From positions 2,855,001 to 2,919,000 of the forward strand of contig NZ_AP017655.1 in NCBI RefSeq assembly GCF_002355855.1: a stretch of 64,000 nt of DNA. Reading direction: 5' to 3'. The notes below the pieces were generated by a model. The model searched no databases. It was not told where the DNA came from and was given only the letters and a program-made list of their open reading frames with translations. This DNA comes from Sphingobium cloacae (GTDB taxonomy: Bacteria > Pseudomonadota > Alphaproteobacteria > Sphingomonadales > Sphingomonadaceae). The position numbers and the translations under genes are program-made. Positions 42,952-52,221 of this stretch are shown here, in pieces. Numbering within the stretch: position 1 is the stretch's first letter; every line of letters begins with the position of its first letter.

Positions 42952-44201
42952 TGCTTGCCGCCATCCATCCGGTTCGCAGCCTGCTGCTCTCCATCTTCAT
43001 GCTGATGGCGGGCAGCGGGTTCCTGGCCACGTTGATCAGCCTGCGCCTGGAACGCGGGGGCAGCGGGACCATCACCATCGGCATCGTCGCCACCGCCTAT
43101 TTCGGCGGCCTGATGGCGGGCGCGCTGCGCGCCGGAGAAATCGTGCGGCGGGTCGGGCATATCCGCGCCTTCGCCGCTTTCGTCGCCCTGCTGTCGGCCA
43201 GCACGCTTTCCTATGTGCTGCTCGACCATCCGGCGCTGTGGGCGGGGCTGCGGCTGATCGACGGCATCTGCGTGGCGGGCGTGTTCGTGTGCCTGGAAAG
43301 CTGGCTCAACGACCGGGCGGAGCCGGACATGCGGGGCAGCGTGCTGGCCGCCTATATGGTCGCGCTCTATTCGGGGCAGGCGATCGGGCAATTGCTGCTG
43401 GGGGCGAGCGGGGCATTGCCAGCCATACCCTTTCAGATCGCCTCCATCCTGATTTCGCTGGCCATTATCCCGCTCTGCCTGACGCGCAGTTCCGCGCCCG
43501 CGCCGATGGAAGCGAGCGCCTTTTCGATCCGGTCGCTGCTGGCCGCTTCCCCGCTGGGCGCGATGGGCGCGGTGGCGACGGGGCTGATGCTGGGCGCCTT
43601 CTATGGACTGGCGGCGGTGCATGTGCGGCGCCTGGGGCTGGACCTGCCGGAAACGGCTCGGTTCATGATGATCGTGATCCTGGGCGGCGTCGCGCTGCAA
43701 TGGCCGCTGGGGCGGTTGTCCGACCGCTATGACCGGCGGCGGATCATCATCCTGAGCTTCGCGGCGGCCGCGCTGGTGAGCCTCCTGCTCGCATTGTGGG
43801 AGTCAGGCGGTATCGTGCTGCTGACGCTGGGCGCGCTTTTCGGGGGGCTCAGCTTCGCGCTCTATCCGCTGTGCGTCGCTCATTGCAACGACAGGCTGCT
43901 GGAAACGGAGCGCGTGGCGGCGAGCGGGCGGCTGGTGCTGCTCTATTCGGCCGGCGCGGCTCTGGGGCCGGTTTGCGCCGCGAGTTTCATGACCGTGGCC
44001 GGGACCGGTGGCCTGTTCCTGTTCATTGCGCTGTGCGCCGCCCTGGCGCTGGTTCTGGGGCTGTGGCGGCAGAGAGCGTCTGAACCCGTGCCCGGCGGCG
44101 AGCAACAGGAATTCCAGATCCTGCCGCGCACCACGCCCATGGCCGCCTTGCTCGATCCCAATGTCGGCGATGAAAACATATCCGAGGGACAGAGGACATG
44201 A
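42951..44201 (+). CDS. MFS transporter, YcaD-like
   Basis: 416 residues with about twelve hydrophobic segments and the MFS loop RVGHIRAFA after helix 2 and RLSDRYDRRR after helix 8. The layout ALYSGQAIGQLLLG and ECLESWLNDR-like helix fits the YcaD group. ATG shares its A with the ask stop. Substrate unknown; context suggests ectoine or a related solute, perhaps export. Confidence 0.8.
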   Translation: MLAAIHPVRSLLLSIFMLMAGSGFLATLISLRLERGGSGTITIGIVATAYFGGLMAGALRAGEIVRRVGHIRAFAAFVALLSASTLSYVLLDHPALWAGLRLIDGICVAGVFVCLESWLNDRAEPDMRGSVLAAYMVALYSGQAIGQLLLGASGALPAIPFQIASILISLAIIPLCLTRSSAPAPMEASAFSIRSLLAASPLGAMGAVATGLMLGAFYGLAAVHVRRLGLDLPETARFMMIVILGGVALQWPLGRLSDRYDRRRIIILSFAAAALVSLLLALWESGGIVLLTLGALFGGLSFALYPLCVAHCNDRLLETERVAASGRLVLLYSAGAALGPVCAASFMTVAGTGGLFLFIALCAALALVLGLWRQRASEPVPGGEQQEFQILPRTTPMAALLDPNVGDENISEGQRT

Positions 44202-45538
44202 CGGCGATTCCAGCCGATGGCTCTCCGGCCATTCCAGCCCCGGCGCAGAAGAGCACGCTGCGGCGCGCCATTGCCGCATCGGCCATGGGCAATGCGACCG
44301 AATGGTTCGACTATGGCATCTATGCCTATGGCGTGACCTATATTTCCGCCGCGCTGTTCCCCGGCAATATGGACGAAGCCGTGCTGTTCGCGCTCGCGAC
44401 TTTCGCCATTTCCTTTCTGGTGCGGCCGCTGGGCGGGCTGTTCTGGGGACCGCTGGGCGACCGGCTGGGGCGCAAGTCCGTGCTGGCCTTCACCATATTG
44501 CTGATGTCCGGCGCGACGCTGTGCGTGGGGCTGATCCCCGATTATGCGAGCATCGGTTTCTGGGCGCCCGCCCTGCTGATCCTGCTGCGCATGGTGCAGG
44601 GCTTTTCGACCGGCGGGGAATATGGCGGGGCCGCGACCTTCATGGCCGAATATGCGCCCGACGACCGGCGCGGTTTCTACGGCAGCTTCCTGGAGTTCGG
44701 GACGCTGGCGGGATTTTCGCTGGGCGCGGCGCTGATGCTGGGCTTTTCCCTGATATTGGGAGACGGGGCGATGCATGAATGGGGATGGCGCATCCCTTTC
44801 CTGATCGCGGCGCCCATGGGGCTGGTCGGCATGTATCTGCGCTCGAAAATGGAGGATACGCCCGTTTTCCAGGCCGCCGCCGCGCTGCATCACGCGGGAC
44901 CGCCGCCTCCCAGCCTTCGGCTTCTGATGCGTGGCCACTGGCGGCCCATGCTGGTGGTCGGCGGGCTGGTCGTCGCGCTCAATGTCGTCAACTACACGCT
45001 GCTGAGCTACATGCCGACCTATCTCCAGCAGCGGATCGGCCTGTCGGGCGACGAGGCGCTGATCGTGCCGATCATCGGCATGCTGCTGATGATGGTCGTC
45101 CTGCCCTTTGCCGGGGCGCTGTCGGACAAGGTCGGGCGGCGGGCGATGTGGCGGGTGTCGCTGATCGGACTGCTGATCGCCGTCGTTCCGCTCTATATGC
45201 TGATGGGAACGGGCCTTTGGGGAGCAACCATCGGCTTCGTGCTGCTGGGGCTGCTCTACGTGCCGCAACTGGCGACGATTTCGGCGACCTTCCCGGCGCT
45301 GTTCCCGACGCAGGTGCGCTTCGCGGGCTTTGCCGTGGCCTATAATGTCTCGACCTCCATCTTCGGCGGCACCGCGCCTGTGATCGGCAGCGGCCTCATC
45401 AGCCTGACCGGCAATGAGCTGATGCCCGCATTCTACATGATGCTGGCCTGCATCGCCGGCCTGATCGCGCTGCGCTTCATGCCAGAGACGGCGGGCCGTT
45501 CCCTTCATGACGACCCGTTTGCGGAGAAGCCCGTTTGA
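44198..45538 (+). CDS. MFS transporter of the metabolite:H+ symporter (ProP-like) family
   Basis: 446 residues, twelve membrane segments. SAMGNATEWFDYGIYAYGVT is the MHS family start, with GPLGDRLGRKSVLAFTI and QGFSTGGEYGGAATFMAEYAPDDRRG as further hallmarks. ProP-type members import proline, betaine and ectoines during osmotic upshift, so ectoine uptake is the likely job. No long C-terminal coiled coil as in E. coli ProP. Coupled by ATGA to the previous gene. Confidence 0.85.
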   Translation: MTAIPADGSPAIPAPAQKSTLRRAIAASAMGNATEWFDYGIYAYGVTYISAALFPGNMDEAVLFALATFAISFLVRPLGGLFWGPLGDRLGRKSVLAFTILLMSGATLCVGLIPDYASIGFWAPALLILLRMVQGFSTGGEYGGAATFMAEYAPDDRRGFYGSFLEFGTLAGFSLGAALMLGFSLILGDGAMHEWGWRIPFLIAAPMGLVGMYLRSKMEDTPVFQAAAALHHAGPPPPSLRLLMRGHWRPMLVVGGLVVALNVVNYTLLSYMPTYLQQRIGLSGDEALIVPIIGMLLMMVVLPFAGALSDKVGRRAMWRVSLIGLLIAVVPLYMLMGTGLWGATIGFVLLGLLYVPQLATISATFPALFPTQVRFAGFAVAYNVSTSIFGGTAPVIGSGLISLTGNELMPAFYMMLACIAGLIALRFMPETAGRSLHDDPFAEKPV

Positions 45539-46806
45539 TGACCCGATTGCCGCTTGCCAATGACAATATCGCCAGGCTGATGCAGGGTTATGCGCGCGAG
45601 CCATGGATGCAGAGCGGGATCGCCCTGCTGCTGCTCATGCTGGTCGCATGGGTCGCCAACTGGGTGGCGAAGCGCATCGTGCTCCGGGTGCTGCTGCGCC
45701 TGCTGGAACATCTGCCTTTCCAGGTGGAGGCGGGGCATATCGGCGCCGTGGTCGCCCGGCTGTCGAACATCGTTCCGGCGCTGGTGATCCAGTCCGGCAT
45801 CGCCGCGGTGCCGCATTTGCCAGCCGACGCCATGGCCTTTGTCCGCAGCCTTTGCACGGCGTTCATCATCCTGACGATCGCCATCGCGCTCAGCGGCTTC
45901 CTCACGCTGCTCAACGATCTGTACCAGCGGCGTCCGGACGCGGCCAACAAGCCGATCAAGGGCTATGTGCAGCTTGGCAAGCTGCTGGTCTATGGCGCGG
46001 CCGCGATCCTCATCATCGCGGCATTGATGGATCAGTCGCCCTTGTTGCTGCTTTCGGGACTGGGCGCGATGGCGGCCGTGCTGATGCTGGTGTTCAAGGA
46101 CACGATCCTGTCGCTGGTCGCATCGGTCCAGATCGGGTCGAACGACATGGTGCGCGTGGGCGACTGGATCGAAATGCCGCAGTTCAATGCCGATGGCGAC
46201 GTGATCGACATCGCGCTGCATACCGTGAAGATCCAGAATTTCGACAAGACGATCACCACCGTTCCGACCCATCGCCTGATTTCGGAGAGCTTCCGCAACT
46301 GGCGCGGCATGTCGGAATCGGGCGGGCGGCGCATCATGCGCTCGCTCAAGATGGACCAGGCCAGCGTTCGTTTCCTGGATGAAGGCGATGTGGAGCATAT
46401 GGAGCGTTTTGCCCTGCTGCGCCCCTATCTGGATGCCAAGCGGCGGGAGATCGCTCTGTGGAACGACAAGCCCGAGGCGAACGGCGCGGTCAATGGCAGG
46501 CGGCTCACCAATATCGGCACGTTCCGCGCCTATGTGCTGGCCTATCTGGAATCGCGCGAGGACATCGCGCGGGACAAGACGCTGCTGGTGCGGCAACTCG
46601 CGCCGGGCGAAAACGGCCTGCCGCTGGAAATCTACGCTTTCGTCACCAGCACGGTCTGGGCCGAATATGAGGGCGTGCAAGCGGACATATTCGACCATCT
46701 GATCGCGATCCTGCCGGAATTCGGGCTTCGATTGTTCCAACGTCCCGCGGGAGCCGACCTGACGGGCTTGGCGGGGAGCCGTGGAATGGAGCGCGCTCCG
46801 GTCTAG
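45538..46806 (+). CDS. MscS-family mechanosensitive channel (YbdG-like)
   Basis: 422 residues from the ATG that shares a base with the previous TGA. Four to five hydrophobic segments in the first 190 residues, then the MscS pore and beta domain: LSGLGAMAAVLMLVFKDTIL, SVQIGSNDMVRVGDWIEMP and DKTITTVPTHRLISESFRNW. The long cytosolic domain with an insertion fits the YbdG/MscM group. It would release solutes on hypo-osmotic shock, complementing ectoine accumulation. Confidence 0.88.
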   Translation: MTRLPLANDNIARLMQGYAREPWMQSGIALLLLMLVAWVANWVAKRIVLRVLLRLLEHLPFQVEAGHIGAVVARLSNIVPALVIQSGIAAVPHLPADAMAFVRSLCTAFIILTIAIALSGFLTLLNDLYQRRPDAANKPIKGYVQLGKLLVYGAAAILIIAALMDQSPLLLLSGLGAMAAVLMLVFKDTILSLVASVQIGSNDMVRVGDWIEMPQFNADGDVIDIALHTVKIQNFDKTITTVPTHRLISESFRNWRGMSESGGRRIMRSLKMDQASVRFLDEGDVEHMERFALLRPYLDAKRREIALWNDKPEANGAVNGRRLTNIGTFRAYVLAYLESREDIARDKTLLVRQLAPGENGLPLEIYAFVTSTVWAEYEGVQADIFDHLIAILPEFGLRLFQRPAGADLTGLAGSRGMERAPV

Positions 46807-46897
46807 CCGGATTCAGTTTCCCTGTCCCTGTCCGATGCATGATGGGGGTACTGCCAGAGGAAGGTCGCCTGACGCTCGCGAAACCCTCTGCAATCCG

Positions 46898-47926
46898 TCA
46901 GGCCGACAGCTCTTTCCGGACGATCGCCGCGCCGGCACCCAAGGCGTTGAGCTTGCCCAGCGCGACCTGACGGGACAATGGGGCCATGCCGCAATTGGTG
47001 GACGGATAAAGCTTGTCCGCATCCACGAATTCCAGCGCGTTTCGCAGCGTGCCGGCCACTTCCTCCGGCGTCTCGATCGTGTCGCTCGCCACGTCGATGG
47101 CGCCGACCATCACCTTCTTGCCCCGGATGAGTTCGATGAGGTCCATCGGAACGTGGGAATGATGACATTCCAGCGAAATGATGTCGATCTTCGACTTCCG
47201 CAGATTGGGGAATGTTTCCTCATACTGCCGCCATTCGGAACCCAGCGTTTTTTTCCAGTCCGTATTAGCCTTGATGCCATATCCATAGCAGATGTGGACC
47301 GCCGTTTCGCACTTCAGCCCCTCTGCCGCCTTTTCCAACGTGGCGATGCCCCAGTCGTTCGCCTCGTCGAAGAAGACGTTGAAGGCCGGTTCGTCGAACT
47401 GGATGATGTCGATGCCGGCGGCTTCCAGCTCCTTTGCTTCCTGATTGAGGATCTTCGCGAACTCCCAGGCGAGCTTCTCGCGGCTCTTGTAGTGGGCGTC
47501 GTAGAGCGTATCGATCATCGTCATGGGGCCGGGCAGGGTCCATTTGATCGGCTGATCCGTCTGCGCGCGCAGATATCTGGCGTCCTCCACAAAGACGGGC
47601 TTCGTCCGCGCCACTGCGTCGACGACCGTCGGCACGCTCGCATCATAACGGTTGCGAATCCTGACGGTTTCGCGCTTCTCGAAATCGACGCCGCTCAAAT
47701 GCTCGACAAAGGTGGTGACGAAATGCTGGCGTGTCTGTTCGCCGTCGCCGACGATCGTGATGCCGGCCTGCTCCTGATCGTTCACCGCCAGGCGCAGCGC
47801 GTCCTTCTTGCCCTCCGACAATTGCTCGCCCTGCAATTTCCAGGCCGCCCAGAGCTTTTCGGGCTCCGCGAGCCAGGAGGGCTTGGGCAGGCTGCCGGCG
47901 GTCGAGGTGGGCAACAATGTCTTCAT
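46898..47926 (-). CDS. mesD: folate-independent core methionine synthase MesD (MetE-like)
   Basis: 342 residues, only the C-terminal catalytic half of MetE. LLPTSTAGSLPKPSWLAEPE opens the barrel; zinc ligands appear in HICYGYG, SLECHHSHVP and YPSTNCGMAP, and IDIIQFDEPAF is the substrate region. Without the folate-binding N-terminal domain it cannot use methyltetrahydrofolate like MetE. Known MesD enzymes work with MesX (DUF1852), encoded 26 bp upstream here. Behind a B12 riboswitch. Confidence 0.88.
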   Translation of the reverse strand: MKTLLPTSTAGSLPKPSWLAEPEKLWAAWKLQGEQLSEGKKDALRLAVNDQEQAGITIVGDGEQTRQHFVTTFVEHLSGVDFEKRETVRIRNRYDASVPTVVDAVARTKPVFVEDARYLRAQTDQPIKWTLPGPMTMIDTLYDAHYKSREKLAWEFAKILNQEAKELEAAGIDIIQFDEPAFNVFFDEANDWGIATLEKAAEGLKCETAVHICYGYGIKANTDWKKTLGSEWRQYEETFPNLRKSKIDIISLECHHSHVPMDLIELIRGKKVMVGAIDVASDTIETPEEVAGTLRNALEFVDADKLYPSTNCGMAPLSRQVALGKLNALGAGAAIVRKELSA

Positions 47927-47952
47927 GGATAGGGCCTCGTAAATGGGATGGA

Positions 47953-48960
47953 TCAGGCAGCTACAGCATCAACGACAGCGGCATGGCGCGACGACCATTG
48001 TTCGAGCACCGCCGCATGCGGCTTGATGAAATGCTCCTGGGCGAACTTGCCCTGTTCGACCGCGAGCCTGCTGCGTTCTTCGCGGTCGTAAACGATGAGG
48101 GTCAGCGAATAGTCCTGATATTTCAGGCTCGGCCGATAGTCCTGCGCGGCAACGGAATTGGCATTGTAGATTTCGGGACGATAGATTTTCTGGAAGGTTT
48201 CCATCGTGCTGATCGTGCTGGCGAGCTCCAGATGGGTGTAGTCGTCGAGCAGGCCGCCGAGATGATAGAAAGCCAGGGGCGCGACGGCGTGCGGCGGCAT
48301 GAAGTAGCGAACCTTCATCCCCATCTTCGCGAAATAGGCATCGGTCGCGGAGACTTTGTCGTTCTTGTACTCAATGCCGAGGATGGGGTGGACATTGGCT
48401 GTCCGGTGATAGGTTTCCCGGCTCGACACGCTCAGGCAGATGACCGGCGGCTTGCTGAAATTGTCCCGATAAGCGCTGGAATTGAGGAAGTGCTTGAACA
48501 ATTTTCCATGCAGGTCGCCAAAGCCTTCCGGTGCGCCGCCGTGGGGGTTCTGCTTGAGGTGGTCTAGCAGCAGGATGCTGAAATCATAGTCGCGGACATA
48601 GGATGAGAAATTATTGCCGACCATGCCGGGGATGCGTTCACCGCTGCGCGTGTCGATGACGGTTGTCTGTAGGATTTCGATCAGCGGGAAATGATCGTCA
48701 TCCTCCCGCGCGCCGATCTTCAACTCCGCAGAGATGATCGTCAGTTCGACCGCATAACGATCCCCAGCGGGATTGTCCCAATGCATGATCGAATTGAAGC
48801 GATTGTCGATCATCTTCAGAGTGTTGCGCAGATTTTCCTGACGGTTCTCTCCTCGCGCCAGATTCGCGAAATTGGTGGTGATCCGCGTGGCGTCGGCGGG
48901 ACGATAATCCTCGTTGAACGGGATGCTGCTGATGGAGAAGGTAAACCCGCTATTCGTCAT
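47953..48960 (-). CDS. mesX: MesX (DUF1852), partner of MesD
   Basis: 335 residues matching DUF1852 throughout: FTFSISSIPFNEDYRPADAT, NFANLARGENRQENLRNTL, VGNNFSSYVRDYDFSILLLD and MPPHAVAPLAFYHLGGLLDD. Comparative fitness work links DUF1852 to MesD as an oxygen-requiring pair that makes methionine without B12 or folate methyl donor; the actual methyl source is not settled. First gene of the two-gene operon. Confidence 0.9.
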   Translation of the reverse strand: MTNSGFTFSISSIPFNEDYRPADATRITTNFANLARGENRQENLRNTLKMIDNRFNSIMHWDNPAGDRYAVELTIISAELKIGAREDDDHFPLIEILQTTVIDTRSGERIPGMVGNNFSSYVRDYDFSILLLDHLKQNPHGGAPEGFGDLHGKLFKHFLNSSAYRDNFSKPPVICLSVSSRETYHRTANVHPILGIEYKNDKVSATDAYFAKMGMKVRYFMPPHAVAPLAFYHLGGLLDDYTHLELASTISTMETFQKIYRPEIYNANSVAAQDYRPSLKYQDYSLTLIVYDREERSRLAVEQGKFAQEHFIKPHAAVLEQWSSRHAAVVDAVAA

Positions 48961-49091
48961 GACACACCTGTTTTTGCCGGACAGGAGGCCAAGGGAAGAG
49001 CGCGCAGGACAGGCCCGGACGATGCTTACGCCACGAGCCTTTGCTTCTAGCGCGATCCACCGGAGGAACCCCCGTCCGAGGAACGTTATCG

Positions 49092-49300
49092 CGTCGGAGG
49101 CAGGTCTCCTGGCTTACGGGTCATCGCGGCGGTTCCGGCCTTCCCGAGCTTCTTGCGGAAGCCCAGTGACACGAAATGGAACCGCCACTCGCCGCTTACA
49201 GTTGCGGGGGCAGCGCCGGACTCTGTCTAGCAGACATCACCGGCTTCCCGTCTTAGCCCCGCCGTCACGCCTGAGGCGGGGAACCTCGACGAGCGGCTTA
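49092..49300 (-). ncRNA. cobalamin riboswitch
   Basis: On the minus strand the hallmark blocks appear in order: GCCGGTGATG, GTCCGGCGCTGCCCCCGCAA followed by CTGTAAGC, GCCACT-type B12 box within the TCACTGGGCTTCCGC stretch, and the closing GTAAGCCAGGAGACCTGCC. It lies ~130 bases before mesX. With B12 present it should turn off mesX-mesD, leaving methionine synthesis to the B12-dependent enzyme. Confidence 0.93.
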
Positions 49301-49592
49301 CACACCATCGCGAGCTTCCTGTCAAGGTCCATATAAAGATTTCTTTATATGCAATCGGTGCAGATTGTCGCGCCAACTGAGGATCGACACGCACCCGCTT
49401 GCCCATCGAAATGCCATATTTCGAAAGAATGGATGTCGACGCGCCAACCCCGCATTGGGCGGCGAAACGCATGAGGGTCGGCTGGCATGTGGCGCACAGG
49501 GTCGTCATGAACGGGAGAAGGACAGTCGTCTTCAGGAACTGAGCCAAGGCCGGTGGATGGACCCAACGCCGCGCGATCAGAGCGTTTCTCTC

Positions 49593-50993
49593 TCAAGCCA
49601 CTGGATAGGGCGTCGGCGCGCTGCGATTTTCGTCGACGGCAATCGCCCGCCCGACGGGCGGGAAAGCGCGTTGCGGGCAGGCCTGACGCTCGCAGACCTT
49701 ACATCCGGCGCCGATAGGTGTCGCGGCGCTCGGATCGCTGAGGTCGAACCCGCGCGCATAAACAAGGCGTGAAGCATGGCGGATGTCGCAGCCAAGCCCA
49801 ATGGCGAATGTCTTGCCCGGCATGCCGAAGCCGGCATTGACGCTGCCCACCGTTCGCGCGATCCACAAATAGGTGCGCCCATCGGGCATCTGCGCGATCT
49901 GGCGCAACACGCGACCGGGCTGGGCGAAGGCTTCATAGACTTTCCACAGCGGGCAGGTGCCGCCGACACGCGAGAAATGGAAGTCCGTCGCAGACTGACG
50001 CTTGGAGATGTTGCCGGCGCGATCGACCCGCACGAAGAAAAAGGGGATGCCGCGCGCTTCCGCCCGTTGCAGCGTCGAAAGCCGGTGGCAGACTGTTTCG
50101 AAGCCCACGCCGAAGCGGCGCCCGAGCTTTTCGATGTCATAGCCTTCCGCTTCGGCTGCGGCGAGGAAGTCCCCATAGGGCAGAATCAGCGCACCGGCGA
50201 AATAGTTGGCGAGGCCGATGCGCGCCAGCCTTCGTGCTTCGTCGCTGGTGAGGATTGGATTGTCCGTGAGCCTGGCAATGATGTCGCCATGCTCCAGAAA
50301 GGCGAGTTGAGTGGCCATCTGGAACGCCTGCTGGCCTTGGTTTAATTGGTCGGAAACATAGAGGGTGCGCGTAGCCGGATCATAACGGCGTTGGGCCGCA
50401 TCGCTGTCGCCGCCGATGACCTGCACGCGATGCCGTTCGCCCAGCAAGGCGGTCAGGCCGGCATGGATCGAACGAGGGGTCAGACCAGCTTGGCGGTAAA
50501 GGCGCTCGGCCGCCTCATCCAGGGGTTCGACATGATTGTGCCGGGCGTAGAAGAAGTCGCGCACCTGCTCGAAGGGCATGCGCGCCGGGCCGCCGCTGAT
50601 CCACTCGTCACCCAGTTGCGCCGCCATCGCCTCGCTGCGCTCGACGGATTCGCGGTAACGGCGGTGCAAGGACACGAGCGTGCGCCCCACCGCCGGCATG
50701 TTGGTCGCCAGTTCGCGGATTTCGGCCACGGATATGGGTTCCACGCCATCCGTCAGCGCGTCGCGCAGGTCGGTGATGAGGCGCGCTTCCTCATCTTCGG
50801 AGAAAAGCTGCACGTCGACGCCGAAGACCGCGTTGATCTTCAGCAGCACCGGCACTGTCAGCGGCCGCTGATTCTGTTCCAGCTGGTTGAGATAGCTGGA
50901 CGAGATACCGAGTGAGTTGGCCAGTTCGACCTGCTTGAGATTCCGCTCTTCCCGCAAGCGTCGCAACCGGACGCCCATGAACGCTTTGCGCAT
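49593..50993 (-). CDS. prpR: PrpR/RamB-type short-chain acyl-CoA-responsive regulator
   Basis: 466 residues from ATG 50993. Xre helix-turn-helix at the N-terminus (RLRRLREERNLKQVELANSL, ISSSYLNQLEQNQRPL), a middle domain of the IrrE-like type (ARRLARIGLANYFAGALILP), and a C-terminal domain (GFETVCHRLSTLQR) ending in the Cys-rich GAGCKVCERQACPQRAFPP that in M. tuberculosis PrpR binds an iron-sulfur cluster. It should control the adjacent propionate genes in response to propionyl-CoA or related acyl-CoA. Confidence 0.9.
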   Translation of the reverse strand: MRKAFMGVRLRRLREERNLKQVELANSLGISSSYLNQLEQNQRPLTVPVLLKINAVFGVDVQLFSEDEEARLITDLRDALTDGVEPISVAEIRELATNMPAVGRTLVSLHRRYRESVERSEAMAAQLGDEWISGGPARMPFEQVRDFFYARHNHVEPLDEAAERLYRQAGLTPRSIHAGLTALLGERHRVQVIGGDSDAAQRRYDPATRTLYVSDQLNQGQQAFQMATQLAFLEHGDIIARLTDNPILTSDEARRLARIGLANYFAGALILPYGDFLAAAEAEGYDIEKLGRRFGVGFETVCHRLSTLQRAEARGIPFFFVRVDRAGNISKRQSATDFHFSRVGGTCPLWKVYEAFAQPGRVLRQIAQMPDGRTYLWIARTVGSVNAGFGMPGKTFAIGLGCDIRHASRLVYARGFDLSDPSAATPIGAGCKVCERQACPQRAFPPVGRAIAVDENRSAPTPYPVA

Positions 50994-51008
50994 ATTTCCA
51001 CCCATCAT

Positions 51009-51060
51009 TCGCAATATTTGCAAATTTACGGCTTTTTGTCCGCAAATCTTCGCAAATTCG
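51009..51060. promoter_or_regulatory. PrpR-type operator cluster upstream of prpR
   Basis: Holds the perfect palindrome ATTTGCAAAT (51016-51025) plus TTCGCAA before it and two CGCAAAT copies at 51041-51047 and 51051-51057. PrpR/RamB proteins bind TTTGCAAA-like sites. It lies over the prpR promoter, so autoregulation is likely. Confidence 0.7.
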
Positions 51061-51250
51061 GTCATTCCTAGACTAACAGATAATTGCGGATGTTGCGAAG
51101 CGAAAGAGACTTTGCAGCAGGGTGGACATGACGAAGCGGATCAAGCGGCTTCCGGCGGCGCGCGCCCGAAGCGGTCAGCGGCCCGTGCCGGGGCCGGGTT
51201 GGCGGTTGACGCCCCGGATCGCTCAGACGCCGCCCGCCCAGCCGTGTCGC

Positions 51251-52174
51251 TCAGCTGTCCTGAGGCATTCCCTGTGGCACGATGGTCTGGATGATGTTGG
51301 CATCCAGCTCCTCGAACGCGTGCAAGCCTATCGTGTCATAGAGTTCCTGCCGGGTCTGCATGCGGTCCAGCATCTTGTGGGTGCCGCCCTCCGCCTTGAT
51401 CGAGGCGTAGAGTTCGGCCTGCGCCCTGTTGGCGATGCGCAGCGACGATACCGGCCAGATCACCATCTTGTAACCCATCGCCTCGAACTCGGAGGCGGTG
51501 AAGAAGGGCGTCTTTCCGAATTCGGTCATGTTGGCGAGCAGCGGCACGTTCGGCATCGCCGCGTGGAACTTTTCGAACATCTCGCGGCTGGTGAGGCCTT
51601 CGGGGAAGATCGCGTCGGCCCCGGATTCGACATAGAGCTTCGCACGCGCGATGGCGGCATCGAAGCCCTCTACTCCCACCGCGTCAGTCCTCGCGACGAT
51701 GACGAGATCGCGGCGCGCCTTGGCCGCCGCGGCCACCTTGGCGGCCATGTCGGTGGGGGAAACGAGGCTCTTGCCGTTCAGATGCCCGCATTTCTTGGGC
51801 AGGATCTGGTCCTCCAGATGAACAGCGCCCGCCCCCGCATCCTCGAAGGTGCGGATCATGTGCATGACGTTGAGCGCCTCGCCATAGCCGGTGTCGCCGT
51901 CGACGAGCAGCGGCAGGCCGGTCGCGCGGACGATCTGGCGGATGAAGAAGGCGACCTCGTCCACGGTGATGATGCCAAGGTCCGGCAGGCCCATGCTTGC
52001 CGTCATCGCCGCGCCGGAGAGATAGAGGCCGTCGAAGCCCGCCTGCCTGGCCTGGATCGCGGCCTGCCCGTTATGCGCGCCGGGCAACTGGTAGATGCCG
52101 GGGCGCTCAAGACCGGCACGGAAACGCTTGCCAGCCGGTTCGGTGGGAAGATCGGCGGAAAGAAGATAAGGCAT
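51251..52174 (-). CDS. prpB: 2-methylisocitrate lyase PrpB
   Basis: 307 residues. The isocitrate lyase superfamily barrel with LPLLVDGDTGYGEALNVMHM (metal Asp), the catalytic loop PKKCGHLNGK and VIVARTDAVGVEGFD. Cleaves 2-methylisocitrate to pyruvate and succinate, the last step of the methylcitrate cycle. 47 bp after prpC on the same strand. Confidence 0.96.
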   Translation of the reverse strand: MPYLLSADLPTEPAGKRFRAGLERPGIYQLPGAHNGQAAIQARQAGFDGLYLSGAAMTASMGLPDLGIITVDEVAFFIRQIVRATGLPLLVDGDTGYGEALNVMHMIRTFEDAGAGAVHLEDQILPKKCGHLNGKSLVSPTDMAAKVAAAAKARRDLVIVARTDAVGVEGFDAAIARAKLYVESGADAIFPEGLTSREMFEKFHAAMPNVPLLANMTEFGKTPFFTASEFEAMGYKMVIWPVSSLRIANRAQAELYASIKAEGGTHKMLDRMQTRQELYDTIGLHAFEELDANIIQTIVPQGMPQDS

Positions 52175-52221
52175 CGATGATCCTTTTCAGCAGTCGCTCC
52201 CGAGAGCGGGAGCAAGGAACG

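Noticed and set aside
43943..45604. Open frame of 553 codons on the minus strand
   Set aside because: It is antisense to two overlapping MFS genes, rich in His/Arg/Gln/Pro, and without any family motif; a GC-content shadow.
49227..49772. Frames of 100-135 codons between the B12 riboswitch and prpR
   Set aside because: They overlap the riboswitch or the 3' end of prpR and show no family features.
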